From contig WRLR01000013.1 in NCBI GenBank assembly GCA_009777515.1, positions 1-55,083 on the forward strand: a stretch of DNA of 55,083 nucleotides, read 5' to 3'. The DNA comes from Oscillospiraceae bacterium (lineage in GTDB: Bacteria > Bacillota > Clostridia > WRLR01). Below the pieces are notes generated by a model. The model was given only the letters and a program-made list of their open reading frames with translations, did no database searches and had not been told where the DNA came from. A program made the translations under genes and the position numbers. Positions 26,897 to 36,364 of this stretch are shown piece by piece (within the stretch, counting starts at the first letter, position 1; each line of letters starts with the position of its first letter).

Positions 26897-28192
26897 TTAT
26901 AAACAGAACGCTGCGTACAGTGGGATGGTTTTTTTACCGTCCGTGAACCCAAAATTCAAGGCGGAAAGCTTCACCGCGTATTCAGGCTTGTATGAGCTGA
27001 TATACGCCGACAAGCTTTTCGCCTTGGTGTTTTCCGCCGATTTTACTTCTATGGGGATTATTTTCCCTTCGCGCATTATAATAAAATCGACCTCTGCGCC
27101 GCGCTCGCTTGTCCAGTAATAACAAGGATAGTCATTGGCGATAAGCTGGCAGCACACATAGTTTTCCGCCATCCCACCCTTAAAATCGTCAAGCTCCGCC
27201 GACTGATACAGCACATCCTCTGCGGCAATGTCTTTTTTCGCACACAGCAAGCCCACATCGGACACATATATTTTAAACGCGTCGATGTCGCGGTAATTCT
27301 CTATCGGCTTTATGGGGCGCTCCACCCGATGTATACGGGTGACAATACCGGACAGCGCCAGCCATTCTATTGCGTTTTCAAATTCGGCGGCGCGCGCGCC
27401 CGACTTAATCAGTTTATATTGAAAGCGCGTGTTTTTTCTTGAAAGCTGGACGGTGATATTGTCATATACCAGCCGCGTTTTTTTGATTTCGTTTTCTTTG
27501 TTGTACTTGCTCATGTCGTTCAAATAGCTTTCCAATATCATGCGCTGCGTGTGACGCAGGAGAATCAAGTCCTTGGTAGCTATGTATTTATCCACGCACT
27601 CCGGCATGCCCCCAGTCACAAGGTACTGGCGGTAGTACGACATAGCCGCGCTATGCAGGGCGGAAGGCATTGGTGCGTTCGACTCAAAACATTCGCGGAT
27701 TTTTTCTACTAGCTCGCGCTCTCCATTCGCATATAAGAATTCTTCCATGTCCATTGGATACAGCGTTTTTATGTCAACTTTGCCGACGGGGAAAGAAAAC
27801 GCCCCACGGTTGACCGCCACGCCCAGCAGGCTCCCTGCCGCGACAATGTGGTACTCCGGCGCGTCCTCACAAAAATATTTAAGCGAGGTCAATGCGCGCT
27901 CGCAGAGCTGCACCTCGTCGAAGATTATCAATGTCTTTTCTTTTATTATAGTTTGCCCACAGATGCGCGAAAGAATCGGTATCAGGTATGACGGCTCAAT
28001 ATTCTCGTCAAAGGTTTTGTTCAAGCTGCGGTTCGTTTCAAAATTAAAGTAGGCGACATTGGCGTAGTGCTCACGCCCGAAAGCAAGAGCAGAATACGTT
28101 TTCCCCGTTTGTCGCGCGCCTTGCAATATCAACGGTTTGCGATAAGGGCTGTTTTTCCATCCGATTAAGTATTTTGAAATTTTTCGCTCCAT
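26897..28192 (-). CDS. AAA ATPase with DUF4143
   Basis: A 431-residue protein. The Walker A motif GARQTGKT (residues 25-32) and Walker B TLIIFDEVQ belong to the AAA_14 domain. The C-terminal half is DUF4143, with the nuclease-like strand pattern AEVDFIIMREGKIIPIEVKSAENTKAKSL near the end, as in this widespread family. Its role is unproven; many copies behave as accessory genes. I start at the ATG at 28192, with AGGGGG upstream, instead of the GTG at 28225 that precedes it in frame. It stands alone, convergent with the NAGPA-like gene. Confidence 0.85.
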   Translation of the reverse strand: MERKISKYLIGWKNSPYRKPLILQGARQTGKTYSALAFGREHYANVAYFNFETNRSLNKTFDENIEPSYLIPILSRICGQTIIKEKTLIIFDEVQLCERALTSLKYFCEDAPEYHIVAAGSLLGVAVNRGAFSFPVGKVDIKTLYPMDMEEFLYANGERELVEKIRECFESNAPMPSALHSAAMSYYRQYLVTGGMPECVDKYIATKDLILLRHTQRMILESYLNDMSKYNKENEIKKTRLVYDNITVQLSRKNTRFQYKLIKSGARAAEFENAIEWLALSGIVTRIHRVERPIKPIENYRDIDAFKIYVSDVGLLCAKKDIAAEDVLYQSAELDDFKGGMAENYVCCQLIANDYPCYYWTSERGAEVDFIIMREGKIIPIEVKSAENTKAKSLSAYISSYKPEYAVKLSALNFGFTDGKKTIPLYAAFCL

Positions 28193-28392
28193 GCCGCTTC
28201 GCTGCCCCCTGTACTTGCGAATCACTGATACACATTTGCGTGGTTATATTCTAACATTAATTCATGCAATTTTCAATGGAATAATCATCAGTTTTTGCAT
28301 TAATTTGCGCGAATATAAATTCCTTTACATTGTTCATCAAAGATCGTTGATGTAATTTATTTATAACAAACCATATAAGACGCCCGGGACGC

Positions 28393-28496
28393 GGCGCGCC
28401 GAGGGCGTCGCGCCCTACGAATATTTGCCGGTGCGCCGAGGGCGTCGCACATTGCAAAACATAGGCGCCTGTAGGGCGCGACGCCCCCGGCGCGCC
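28393..28496. repeat. REP-like cluster: inverted 26-bp pair plus a partial copy
   Basis: A 26-bp copy at 28393-28418 (minus orientation, ending GCGCCCTAC) faces a plus-orientation copy at 28471-28496 (starting GTAGGGCGCGACG) with 25 of 26 bases complementary. A partial minus copy lies at 28430-28450. The remainder of the gene-free stretch 28193-28528 is AT-rich with no further feature visible. Confidence 0.8.
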
Positions 28497-28528
28497 TCCG
28501 TCTGCTGTGCAGACATATTAACCTTACT

Positions 28529-29716
28529 TCATGATTTCACTATTCCCTTAACATGGGCATTCTTATGCTCATTCGGGGTTAGACCTGTAATTTTTTTGAA
28601 CACCATAGACATGTAATTAGACGACGCGTACCCCAATTGCGCCGATACTTCCAATACGCTCATATCTGTAGCCGTAAGGAGCCTTTTAGCTTCATCGATT
28701 TTTATTTCGTTTATGTATGTAGTTATGGTTTTACCTGTTTGGGCTTTGTAGTGCCTGCATAAATATGATAAAGACATTTGCAATTCATCGGCAATTATGG
28801 TTGGCGTTATTTTTTCATGTAAACGTGAATGGATTAGTTGATGAATTTTATATGCTGTCAGCGAATTTATAGACGCTTTTTTAATTAGCGCGACAGCGTT
28901 GGCAAAACTCATAAACATTCTTTTCATTAACTCGATCACTTCTATATAGCCGCTTTTTTCTTCTATTTGCATAATAAAATAATCCGTCGTCTCGTTCATC
29001 ATATCGTATGGCATCCCTGCTCGGTAAGCTGTGCGTGACACAATGCCTAATGAAAAAATAAATATGTTTTTAATTGCCCTTTCTTCTATCAGTGATACTT
29101 GAGGCACTCCGGAACCTTGTATTAATTTATCGAAATATAAGTCCATTAAATCGGTTCTGCCGTGTTCGACATATGATATTAATGTCCTTTCCAAATCATT
29201 ATTAATATGCTCAACGGCAGGCATAATGACAAGATCGGGATCTTTTGCGATTTCTGTTTTAAATATATGGACTCTATTTACATTACGCCCTATTTTTCCG
29301 TTAACTAAATAATCAAGCATAGACAATATGCTTTTCGACTGGCTTTCGGTATAAAGAGGAATCCTGCTTAAATACCATAACAACGCATTGTCGCCCGCTA
29401 TACTTTGCTTCATGTTTTTTAATATCGTTTTCGTTAAAGACAATGTGGGCTTAAAAGCAGACGTAGGGCCCATCACATAAAACCCTGGCATATCGTCAAG
29501 CCTGACAAATCCGTAAAATAAATGCTCCTCTGTTACAATATAGCCTATTGTCGATGGGGTTTTTTCAATATAAGGCAGCATCATCGAAATAGGGTTTGGA
29601 TGGAATTTATTTTCCATATACTCGAAGGACAGTTTATTGTTTTCATAATAATGCATAGGCACGCGTATGATTTTATGAAATTCTTGAATCGTTTGAATAT
29701 TCACTATAATTTCCAT
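28529..29716 (-). CDS. AraC family transcriptional regulator
   Basis: A 395-residue protein. The C-terminal 100 residues carry the two helix-turn-helix motifs of AraC/YesN regulators: ITPTIIADELQMSLSYLCRHYK and the signature VSAQLGYASSNYMSMVFKKITGLTPNEHK. The N-terminal 290 residues form a sensory region with no recognised cupin motif and no membrane segment. It is divergent from the tannase-like hydrolase and symporter genes and is their probable regulator. A ribosome binding site is not obvious before the ATG at 29716. Confidence 0.88.
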   Translation of the reverse strand: MEIIVNIQTIQEFHKIIRVPMHYYENNKLSFEYMENKFHPNPISMMLPYIEKTPSTIGYIVTEEHLFYGFVRLDDMPGFYVMGPTSAFKPTLSLTKTILKNMKQSIAGDNALLWYLSRIPLYTESQSKSILSMLDYLVNGKIGRNVNRVHIFKTEIAKDPDLVIMPAVEHINNDLERTLISYVEHGRTDLMDLYFDKLIQGSGVPQVSLIEERAIKNIFIFSLGIVSRTAYRAGMPYDMMNETTDYFIMQIEEKSGYIEVIELMKRMFMSFANAVALIKKASINSLTAYKIHQLIHSRLHEKITPTIIADELQMSLSYLCRHYKAQTGKTITTYINEIKIDEAKRLLTATDMSVLEVSAQLGYASSNYMSMVFKKITGLTPNEHKNAHVKGIVKS

Positions 29717-29800
29717 ATCTTAAATATTATTAATATTGTCAATATATTATAGCAAAAATCAATATAATGGTAGAGTTGTTTTTTTGAAACAAATATATTT

Positions 29801-29889
29801 ATATGCAAATATGAAAATAGGCAAATATGTAAATTAATCAAATATGCAAATTAGCTAACATGTATGCAATTATGCAAATGGCAAACTAA
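29801..29889. repeat. Degenerate ATATGCAAAT-type repeats in the divergent promoter region
   Basis: AATATGCAAAT, AATATGTAAAT, AATATGCAAATTAGC and ATTATGCAAATGGC follow each other with 17-23 base spacing, ending just before the AGGAGGG of the hydrolase gene. Regulator sites may overlap this array. Confidence 0.7.
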
Positions 29890-29912
29890 TATAGGAGGGT
29901 TTTTAACACACT

Positions 29913-31994
29913 ATGGATAAATACGATCCCAAAACTGATCCACAATTCCAAAAACCTTATATCGATATTGAAGAAATCCGCGAAGACACGGCCAGATATC
30001 GCTATGTGCATGGGGGATTTGAAGGGACGGAAGCACGTTTTTCGTTTTTTTACCCGGTTTCTAAAGAGGGCTACAAAGGCAGGTTTTTCCATTTTATGGC
30101 GCCAATGCAAGGCCATGAGGATGCTTCCATAGGCCGGACAGGCATTGTGGATAAAATTAAGTTCGCGATTGATAACGGGGCATATTTCGTAGAGACAAAT
30201 ATGGGCGTTGGGCCAATATTTGGCATGGCGCCCGATCCGACGATAATTTACAGATCTAGCGCCGCCTGCGCGGAATACTCCCGGAGCGTCGCTGTTCGGC
30301 TTTTTGGGGAACATCGTCCATATGGCTACATATATGGCGGTAGCGGCGGCGGGTTTAAAAGCACAAGTTGTTTTGAAAATACACAAACATGGGATGGCGC
30401 GTGCCCATATATCATCGGAACACCAATGGCGATACCTTGCATGTTTACAGTCCGCGCGCTCGCGAAGCGCGTCCTGCGGCATAAGCTGGAGCAAATAGCC
30501 GACGCCGTCGACGCAGGTGGCGGGGATATGTACGCGGGCTTAGCGAAAGATGAACACGCTGTACTGGAAGAGGTTACGAAAATGGGGTTCCCGCCCAAAG
30601 TATGGTTCTTGCATAAAACACTCGACGACGGCGCGTTGCCCGTACTGACGCCCAATATCGCCATAATGGATCCGACTTATTACGAGGATTTTTGGAAACT
30701 TCCCGGATACGAAGGCGCCGATGCCGACGGGACAGCGCAAAAAGACCGCGTACTTCATAGCGCCGTCATTGAGGAAATCTACATCCCCGATGAATTGAGT
30801 GTTAAAGTGCCATTTGAAAAAGACGCAAGGCGTATTCCGAAACCTGTAGACAAAAGGACGGGCGCGGACGAATCGTGGAAACGCATGTCTAGCCTCGAAC
30901 CTGACGTAACCGACAAAATTGCGTTGAAGCTCTCAAGCGTACCATGCGGAGACGACTTGTACCTATACGGTACTCAGGTAAAAATAACCAGCGGCGAAAT
31001 AGCTGGTTACGCTGTCCCATTGGAAAGGCTGACAGGCAGTGACAATTGGATCATCATCAACGAAGGTTTCGGGCTGTTTGATATTTTGGAAAAGCTATCG
31101 AAACTCAAGCCTGGAGATGAGGTTTTGCTGGATAATTCCGATTACATTGCCATACAGTATTATCACCGGCACCAGGTCCCAGATGAATACTACGAAGGGT
31201 TCGCGCAATTTATTGACAGCAGTGGCAAACCCAAATATCCCCAGCGCCCGAAATTGATTGGCCCAATTGTTACGGCGGGTGGCGCAGGCTCCCTCCAGTC
31301 AGGCGAATTTACGGGCAAAATGATGAATGTCTGCACTCTGATGGATGAAAGTGCATTGCCATGGAACCCCGATTGGTACGCCCGTAAGGTCGCAGCGTAT
31401 TTCGGAGACAAAAAAGATGAGCATCATAGGCTGTGGTACATAGACAACGCCCTCCATAGCGACGGTGAAAAAACGCAGGACGACACACATCTCATCCATT
31501 ACATAGGGGCGCTGCATCAGGCGCTGCTGGATGTGAGCGATTGGGTAGAGCGGGGCATAGCGCCCATGGATAGCACCTGTTACTCGATAAAAGACGGCCA
31601 GGTCATTGTAGGAGACAGTGCTGCGGAGCGCCGGGGCATTCAGCCTACAATAAAATTTATTGTCAACGGAGCAGAAAGAACCGTCGTAAAGCCCGGCGAA
31701 ACAGTAGAATTATACGCAGAAATTGAATTGCCCAAAGGAGCAGGCGCGAGCATATTAACCGAAGCTAAGCTTGCCGTGGATCCCATAGAAAATGAATATT
31801 TAAAAGATTATTCAGATAACTTGGATGGACAAGATTCTGATAGCGGCAACGTAATAATCCGCGATGAAATTTCATTCGATGCCACCGGCGTATATTTTCC
31901 TGTCATCAGGATAAAGTCCCAACGCAATGGAGTCAAAGACGATATTTTTACCCAAATAGAAAACTTGAAAAGAGCCAGAGTGATCGTGGAATGA
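29913..31994 (+). CDS. Large alpha/beta-hydrolase resembling tannase/feruloyl esterase
   Basis: A 693-residue protein without a signal peptide. YIYGGSGGGF (Ser144) matches a nucleophile elbow, and the following FENTQTWDGACPYIIGTP corresponds to the RYPxxFDGIxxGAP segment that follows the nucleophile Ser in tannase/feruloyl-esterase proteins (PF07519). The last 180 residues may form a separate domain. From the pattern I infer an intracellular esterase-like enzyme, but no characterised close relative is recognised, so the substrate (for example an aromatic ester) is open. A GPH symporter gene follows in the same operon and an AraC gene is divergent. AGGAGGG lies 13 bases before the ATG, slightly far. 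Confidence 0.6.
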   Translation: MDKYDPKTDPQFQKPYIDIEEIREDTARYRYVHGGFEGTEARFSFFYPVSKEGYKGRFFHFMAPMQGHEDASIGRTGIVDKIKFAIDNGAYFVETNMGVGPIFGMAPDPTIIYRSSAACAEYSRSVAVRLFGEHRPYGYIYGGSGGGFKSTSCFENTQTWDGACPYIIGTPMAIPCMFTVRALAKRVLRHKLEQIADAVDAGGGDMYAGLAKDEHAVLEEVTKMGFPPKVWFLHKTLDDGALPVLTPNIAIMDPTYYEDFWKLPGYEGADADGTAQKDRVLHSAVIEEIYIPDELSVKVPFEKDARRIPKPVDKRTGADESWKRMSSLEPDVTDKIALKLSSVPCGDDLYLYGTQVKITSGEIAGYAVPLERLTGSDNWIIINEGFGLFDILEKLSKLKPGDEVLLDNSDYIAIQYYHRHQVPDEYYEGFAQFIDSSGKPKYPQRPKLIGPIVTAGGAGSLQSGEFTGKMMNVCTLMDESALPWNPDWYARKVAAYFGDKKDEHHRLWYIDNALHSDGEKTQDDTHLIHYIGALHQALLDVSDWVERGIAPMDSTCYSIKDGQVIVGDSAAERRGIQPTIKFIVNGAERTVVKPGETVELYAEIELPKGAGASILTEAKLAVDPIENEYLKDYSDNLDGQDSDSGNVIIRDEISFDATGVYFPVIRIKSQRNGVKDDIFTQIENLKRARVIVE

Positions 31995-32087
31995 GCATTT
32001 ATGATAGAGCCGCAAAATATGCGATTCCATCATCCATCATCCAACCATCCATCGCATTTTGAAACCATAGAATATAGGAGCAAAAGC

Positions 32088-33560
32088 ATGGCTAAGAAAA
32101 CTTTAAAAGAGGGCTGGATCGTTCCGGGCAGGGAAAAACTGGCAGCGATATTCGGCGCCGGGTCATATCAGGCGATGAACACTTTTGTCACCTCGTTTTT
32201 AGCTGTCTATCTGCTAATGGTCGGCATCAGTCCGGCTATCGCCGCTGCCGTTTTGTTGATTATCAGGGCGTGGGACGCTATCAATGACGTGATATTCGGC
32301 TATCTGGTAGACAAGTACAGGTTCAAGGAAGGCAAAAGCTCATTTACTAAGTGGCTCTTTTCCGGCCGCTATATGCCATGGTTCAGGATTTTGTTCCTCA
32401 TTATTCCGATTGGGACAGTTGTCATGTTTTCTATAAATACGGGCTGGCCCCTTTGGCTTAGGGTGGTTCAGTATGTCCTGGGGTACATATTGTTTGACTT
32501 GGGCTATACTGCTTCCGGCGCGTATGTGCTTTTGCCTATATCCATGACGAATAATTATCAGGAGAGAAATTTTATCCTTGCTTGGAACGGCCTGGGGCAA
32601 GGCATCGGCTCTCTCCCCGTGGTATTTTTGGGGACAATGTTCATCGCCGGATCGTTCGGCTATACCGGTTCGGCTGTCGTGTTCTCCATTCTTGGTCTGG
32701 TCCTCGCGCTTATACCCGCGTTGTTTGTAAAAGAAAGAAATGTTGCGGAGTATGATGAGAACGCGATGCGCAATTATAGCATTAAAGAAATGTTCATCGC
32801 ATTAAAACAAGTGCCGGAGCTATTTATCATTTTTTTAGGCGCGCTGCTTTGGGGCATATTTTATGCGCGTGGATATAACCTGTTTGTGGCATACTACATT
32901 TTCAACGATGCGAACATCAGTATTGTTTTATCGTTAGTCGGCATTATACCTTCAATCTGCATCATACCCTTTTTACCTGTAATCTTTAAGCACATGGATA
33001 AAATCGCTGTGGCGAGGTTGGTCTGTGCGATATTCGCAATATGCGGCATTATTATGTGCATTTTAGGCCCCGGCTTTTTCGTTGGAAACTTGCCGCTCTT
33101 CTATTTTTTGTTCTTAATCCAGAACACCGCATATGTATTGACCATGTTTTCCCTATCGCAACTCATGCCTGATATGGCGGAAGTCGTAAAATGCCGATCT
33201 GGAAAGGATGTAGCGGGGGTTGTCTCATCAACATACGCATTTGTCAATAAATTGGTTGGCTCCCTGGTCACAAGCGTATCGCTGCTCATTTTGGGAGCAT
33301 ATGGATGGGTAGCCGTTGAAGCCAATTCTTTTGACGAACTGGCGGGGCTCAACGCCCAAGGCATTGGGTTACAGACCGAAAGGGCTTTGGAGGGGCTGTG
33401 GAATGTTTCCTTCTTTATTCCCAATATCGGCTTCGCATTGGCGGCGATCACGTTTTGCTTTGTAAAAATCAAGCGAAAAAACGTCGCCATCTATATGAGG
33501 GTCAACAGCGGCGAAATAACTAAAGAAGAAGGAGATGAACTGATAGCAAAAGGCGGATAA
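32088..33560 (+). CDS. GPH-family sugar/glycoside symporter (MFS)
   Basis: A 490-residue, twelve-segment membrane protein of the glycoside-pentoside-hexuronide:cation symporter family. The RAWDAINDVIFGYLVDK motif after the second segment is the family signature (Asp-containing cation site). I place the start at 32088, with AGGAG eight bases upstream; an earlier in-frame ATG at 32001 would add 29 His/Ser-rich residues read from CCATCCAT repeats and is unlikely. It probably imports the substrate of the hydrolase encoded just upstream. Confidence 0.88.
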   Translation: MAKKTLKEGWIVPGREKLAAIFGAGSYQAMNTFVTSFLAVYLLMVGISPAIAAAVLLIIRAWDAINDVIFGYLVDKYRFKEGKSSFTKWLFSGRYMPWFRILFLIIPIGTVVMFSINTGWPLWLRVVQYVLGYILFDLGYTASGAYVLLPISMTNNYQERNFILAWNGLGQGIGSLPVVFLGTMFIAGSFGYTGSAVVFSILGLVLALIPALFVKERNVAEYDENAMRNYSIKEMFIALKQVPELFIIFLGALLWGIFYARGYNLFVAYYIFNDANISIVLSLVGIIPSICIIPFLPVIFKHMDKIAVARLVCAIFAICGIIMCILGPGFFVGNLPLFYFLFLIQNTAYVLTMFSLSQLMPDMAEVVKCRSGKDVAGVVSSTYAFVNKLVGSLVTSVSLLILGAYGWVAVEANSFDELAGLNAQGIGLQTERALEGLWNVSFFIPNIGFALAAITFCFVKIKRKNVAIYMRVNSGEITKEEGDELIAKGG

Positions 33561-33674
33561 TTGGCTGTTCCAATAATTAACCGAACACATATTTAGGGCT
33601 ACTGCCCATAAAACGTGCGATTACATAGCTGGTTATTAACCGGAAAATTTTATACTTGCCACATTGGCAGCAGG

Positions 33675-33781
33675 GAGCCGCGCCAGAGCACCCTACGAAT
33701 ATATGACAGTGTGTCGAGGACATCGCACCCTACGAATATATGACGGTGTGCCGGGGGCGTCGCGCCCTACGAATATTTCAC
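33675..33781. repeat. Three tandem 36-bp units of the REP-like family
   Basis: Units begin at 33675, 33711 and 33747 and share CCCTACGAATATATGAC; the second and third contain the minus-oriented REP core (GGGCGTCGCGCCCTAC in the third). The third unit runs into the 3' end of the P-type ATPase gene and supplies its stop codon (33767-33769). Confidence 0.8.
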
Positions 33782-35671
33782 ATTCAACGCCCGTGTTGCG
33801 TTCAGGACGGCGAGCAGCGTTACGCCGACGTCCGCGATAACGCCGCCCCACATAGAGGCGATGCCGAGCGCGGCCAGTATCAACACGGCGAATTTAACCG
33901 CGAGCGAAAATATAATGTTTTGTTTGACGATGCCGAGCGTTTTTTTAGCAATGTTAATGCCGGAAGTGATCTTGGACGGCTCGTCTGTCATTATGACGAC
34001 GTCGGCCGCTTCAATTGCGGCATCCGAGCCCAGGCCGCCCATGGCGATGCCCACGTCCGCCCTCGCGAGGACGGGCGCGTCGTTGATACCGTCACCCACA
34101 AAGGCGAGTTTGCCGCGGGCGCTTTTTTGCGAGAGTAGCTCCTCCACCTTAGCGACTTTGTCGCCCGGCAGCAGCTCCGCGTGTACCATGTCCATACCGA
34201 GGCGCCTCGCCACTGCTTCGCCCGCGCTTTTCGCGTCGCCGGTCAGCATGACGGTTTTTCGGATTTTGGCGTCTTTGAGCGCCCTGATGGCCATTGGGGC
34301 GTCCTCCTTGACCTCGTCCGCAATTATAATATAGCCTTCAAACACACCATCGGCGGCTATCAAGACCATCGAGCCGCCACCATCCATCATGTCACCGTCT
34401 TTGCCGCCACTATATTCATAATCGTTGGCGCCGCCCACCATGCGGTACTGTATGCCCATTTTATCCAATAACTTTGCGTTGCCGGCAAGCACCGACTTCC
34501 CGTCAACGGTGGCGCGGACGCCGTGGCCTGCTATTTCCTCCACTTCGGACACCCTTGTATAGTCGATCTCTTTTCCATAAGCGGCTTTTATAGACATGGA
34601 TATGGGGTGGTTGGAATAGCTTTCGGCGTGCGCGGCCAATTCCAAAAGCGCATCGCGCCCCATTTTTATGCCATGCGCCTCCTGCACGCGGAACACGCCC
34701 TTGGTGAGCGTCCCGGTTTTATCAAAAACGACCGTCTCCAGCCGCGCCAGCACCTCCAGATAGTTGCTGCCCTTGATCAGTATGCCTTTCCTGGACGCGC
34801 CGCCGATCCCCCCGAAAAAGCTGAGCGGTATGGATACAACAAGGGCGCAGGGACAGGATATGACTAAAAAGGTAAGCCCCCTGTACACCCAATCCTCGAG
34901 CGACGCGCCGCTGATGAGAAGCGGCGGGATAATGGAAATGAGGGCGGCAAGCAGCACGACAACGGGGGTATAGTATTTGGCAAACTTGGTGATGAAATTT
35001 TCCGTTTTAGCTTTTTGGGACGTCGCGTTCTCGACCAGATCGAGGATTTTACTGACGGTGGATTCCCCGTATTCTTTTGTCGTCCTCACCGTCAGCAGCC
35101 CGTTTATGTTTATGCAGCCGCTCAGTATCTCGCTACCGGGGCGGGCCTCGCGCGGGACCGGCTCGCCCGTCAGGGCGGAGGTGTCCAGCATTGAGCTGCC
35201 TTCAACGACTGTGCCGTCCAGCGGTACTTTTTCGCCTGCCTTTATTATAATGGTGTCGCCGACCTGCACATCCTCCGGGTCAACTTTGGAAATTTCCCCT
35301 CCCTTTATCACATTTGCATAGTCTGGCCTTATGTCCATGAGGCTCGCTATGGATTTTCTGGATTTGTCTACGGCATAGCGCTGGAACAGCTCCCCTACTT
35401 GATAAAACAGCATGACGGCTATCCCCTCCGGATATTCGCCGATGATGAACGCGCCGATAGTGGCCGCGCTCATAAGGAAATTCTCGTCGAACACCTGCCC
35501 CCTTATGATGTTTTTCGCCGCTTTAAGAACAATGTCCCCGCCGACAATCAAATAACTGGCGAGGAACAGACCGAGGCCAATCCAACGAATATCCGTTTGC
35601 AAAAATATCCCAGCCGAAAGCAAAATGCCGCCGATGATGATCCGCGATAAGCGCCTCGCCATTTTACTCAT
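33767..35671 (-). CDS. Heavy-metal P1B-type ATPase (Zn/Cd/Pb efflux type)
   Basis: A 634-residue membrane ATPase with CPC in the sixth membrane helix (VISCPCALVV), the phosphorylation site DKTGTLT, the SNHP motif (SYSNHPIS), and the hinge GDGINDAP. LTGDA and DVGIAMGG are also present. The N-terminal metal-binding domain is absent; a separate HMA protein is encoded upstream. Together with the CadC-like repressor this suggests Zn/Cd/Pb export rather than copper. I start at the ATG at 35671, with AAGG upstream, rather than at the in-frame GTG at 35701 that lies in repeat DNA. The last codons come from a REP-like repeat. Confidence 0.9.
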   Translation of the reverse strand: MSKMARRLSRIIIGGILLSAGIFLQTDIRWIGLGLFLASYLIVGGDIVLKAAKNIIRGQVFDENFLMSAATIGAFIIGEYPEGIAVMLFYQVGELFQRYAVDKSRKSIASLMDIRPDYANVIKGGEISKVDPEDVQVGDTIIIKAGEKVPLDGTVVEGSSMLDTSALTGEPVPREARPGSEILSGCININGLLTVRTTKEYGESTVSKILDLVENATSQKAKTENFITKFAKYYTPVVVLLAALISIIPPLLISGASLEDWVYRGLTFLVISCPCALVVSIPLSFFGGIGGASRKGILIKGSNYLEVLARLETVVFDKTGTLTKGVFRVQEAHGIKMGRDALLELAAHAESYSNHPISMSIKAAYGKEIDYTRVSEVEEIAGHGVRATVDGKSVLAGNAKLLDKMGIQYRMVGGANDYEYSGGKDGDMMDGGGSMVLIAADGVFEGYIIIADEVKEDAPMAIRALKDAKIRKTVMLTGDAKSAGEAVARRLGMDMVHAELLPGDKVAKVEELLSQKSARGKLAFVGDGINDAPVLARADVGIAMGGLGSDAAIEAADVVIMTDEPSKITSGINIAKKTLGIVKQNIIFSLAVKFAVLILAALGIASMWGGVIADVGVTLLAVLNATRALNVKYS

Positions 35672-35689
35672 AATAAAAACCTTGCCCCT

Positions 35690-35842
35690 TGTCCTTATCA
35701 CAATGTCCTTATTCCAAGGTCTTATGCCTAATGTCCTTTGCCCTATGTCCTTTGCCCTATGTCCAATGCCTGATGTCCTTATCCAATGTCCTTTGCTTAA
35801 TGTCTTTATCCCGATGTACTTTATCTAATATCCTTTGAATAA
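35690..35842. repeat. Eleven degenerate 14-bp units before the ATPase gene
   Basis: Units such as ATGTCCTTTGCCCT and ATGTCCTTATCCA repeat with a period of 13-15 bases from 35690 to 35842. The array separates the metal operator from the ATPase start and merges with the operator at its distal end. Confidence 0.9.
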
Positions 35843-35858
35843 TTGATCTATTATTCAA
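35843..35858. promoter_or_regulatory. Metal-repressor operator 1 (ATPase side)
   Basis: TTGATCTATTATTCAA fits TTGA-N8-TCAA, the form shared with the operators at 36250 and 36365. A longer perfect palindrome TTGAATAA-N8-TTATTCAA overlaps it (35835-35858). No clear -10/-35 pair is visible next to it. Confidence 0.55.
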
Positions 35859-35982
35859 CTATTGCATATTTTTTTAGGGGCGCCGCTTAGCGCGGAACAT
35901 CCCCTTATACCACCACAAACTCTACGCCTCTACGCGTCAAGCGCGGAATGACGGGTTGATCAACTTATTACTTGACAGTTCT

Positions 35983-36204
35983 TTATGCTTTTTGCATGAC
36001 TACGTCCGGTTCCAATTTCTTTATTATCGCCTTGGCCGCATCAATGATATTATCCATTTTATCATTGTCGCCCACAATGGTGAGCTTGGTCGTCACAAAA
36101 TTGACGGCAGCGCTGTCCACCCCGTCGAGCTTGCATATCCTGTCTTGAATCTTGGCGGCGCAGTTCGCGCAGTCCAGCCCATCCAGCTTAAATATCTTTT
36201 TCAT
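35983..36204 (-). CDS. Free-standing HMA metal-binding protein (metallochaperone-like)
   Basis: A 73-residue protein made of a single heavy-metal-associated domain. The metal site is LDCANCAAK (CxxC at Cys13 and Cys16), within the beta-alpha-beta-beta-alpha-beta fold (KKIFKLDGLDCANC...VNFVTTKLTIVGD). A GGGAGG ribosome binding site precedes the ATG. Cd/Zn ATPases usually carry this domain at their own N-terminus; here it is a separate gene with its own promoter, lying upstream of the ATPase on the same strand. The acidic residue just before CxxC is typical of Zn/Cd rather than Cu domains. Confidence 0.9.
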   Translation of the reverse strand: MKKIFKLDGLDCANCAAKIQDRICKLDGVDSAAVNFVTTKLTIVGDNDKMDNIIDAAKAIIKKLEPDVVMQKA

Positions 36205-36245
36205 ACGCGCCTCCCGGTCACATATTATAAATTAAAATGATTTTT

Positions 36246-36269
36246 ATAGTTGATTGATTGTTCAACTAT
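36246..36269. promoter_or_regulatory. Metal-repressor operator 2 (HMA gene)
   Basis: ATAGTTGA and TCAACTAT are perfect 8-bp arms with an 8-base spacer. The site lies just downstream of the HMA gene -10 element. Confidence 0.7.
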
Positions 36270-36273
36270 TGTT

Positions 36274-36302
36274 ATTATATCCCCACCGATATAGTTTGTC
36301 AA
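36274..36302 (-). promoter_or_regulatory. Consensus promoter of the HMA gene
   Basis: On the minus strand TTGACA (36297-36302) and TATAAT (36274-36279) are separated by exactly 17 bases, a perfect sigma-A consensus. Confidence 0.85.
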
Positions 36303-36324
36303 TAGGAATATTTGCGCTTTTTAT

Positions 36325-36353
36325 TTGACAATATTTGGGGGCAGGGGTATAAT
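36325..36353 (+). promoter_or_regulatory. Consensus promoter of the repressor gene
   Basis: TTGACA (36325-36330) and TATAAT (36348-36353) with a 17-base spacer. It is divergent from the HMA promoter, with the two -35 boxes only 22 bases apart. Confidence 0.85.
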
Positions 36354-36364
36354 ACATTATACGG

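Noticed and set aside
33675-33781. CRISPR-like 36-bp repeats
   Set aside because: Units are directly adjacent with no spacers, diverged from each other, and belong to the palindromic repeat family; no cas genes are nearby.
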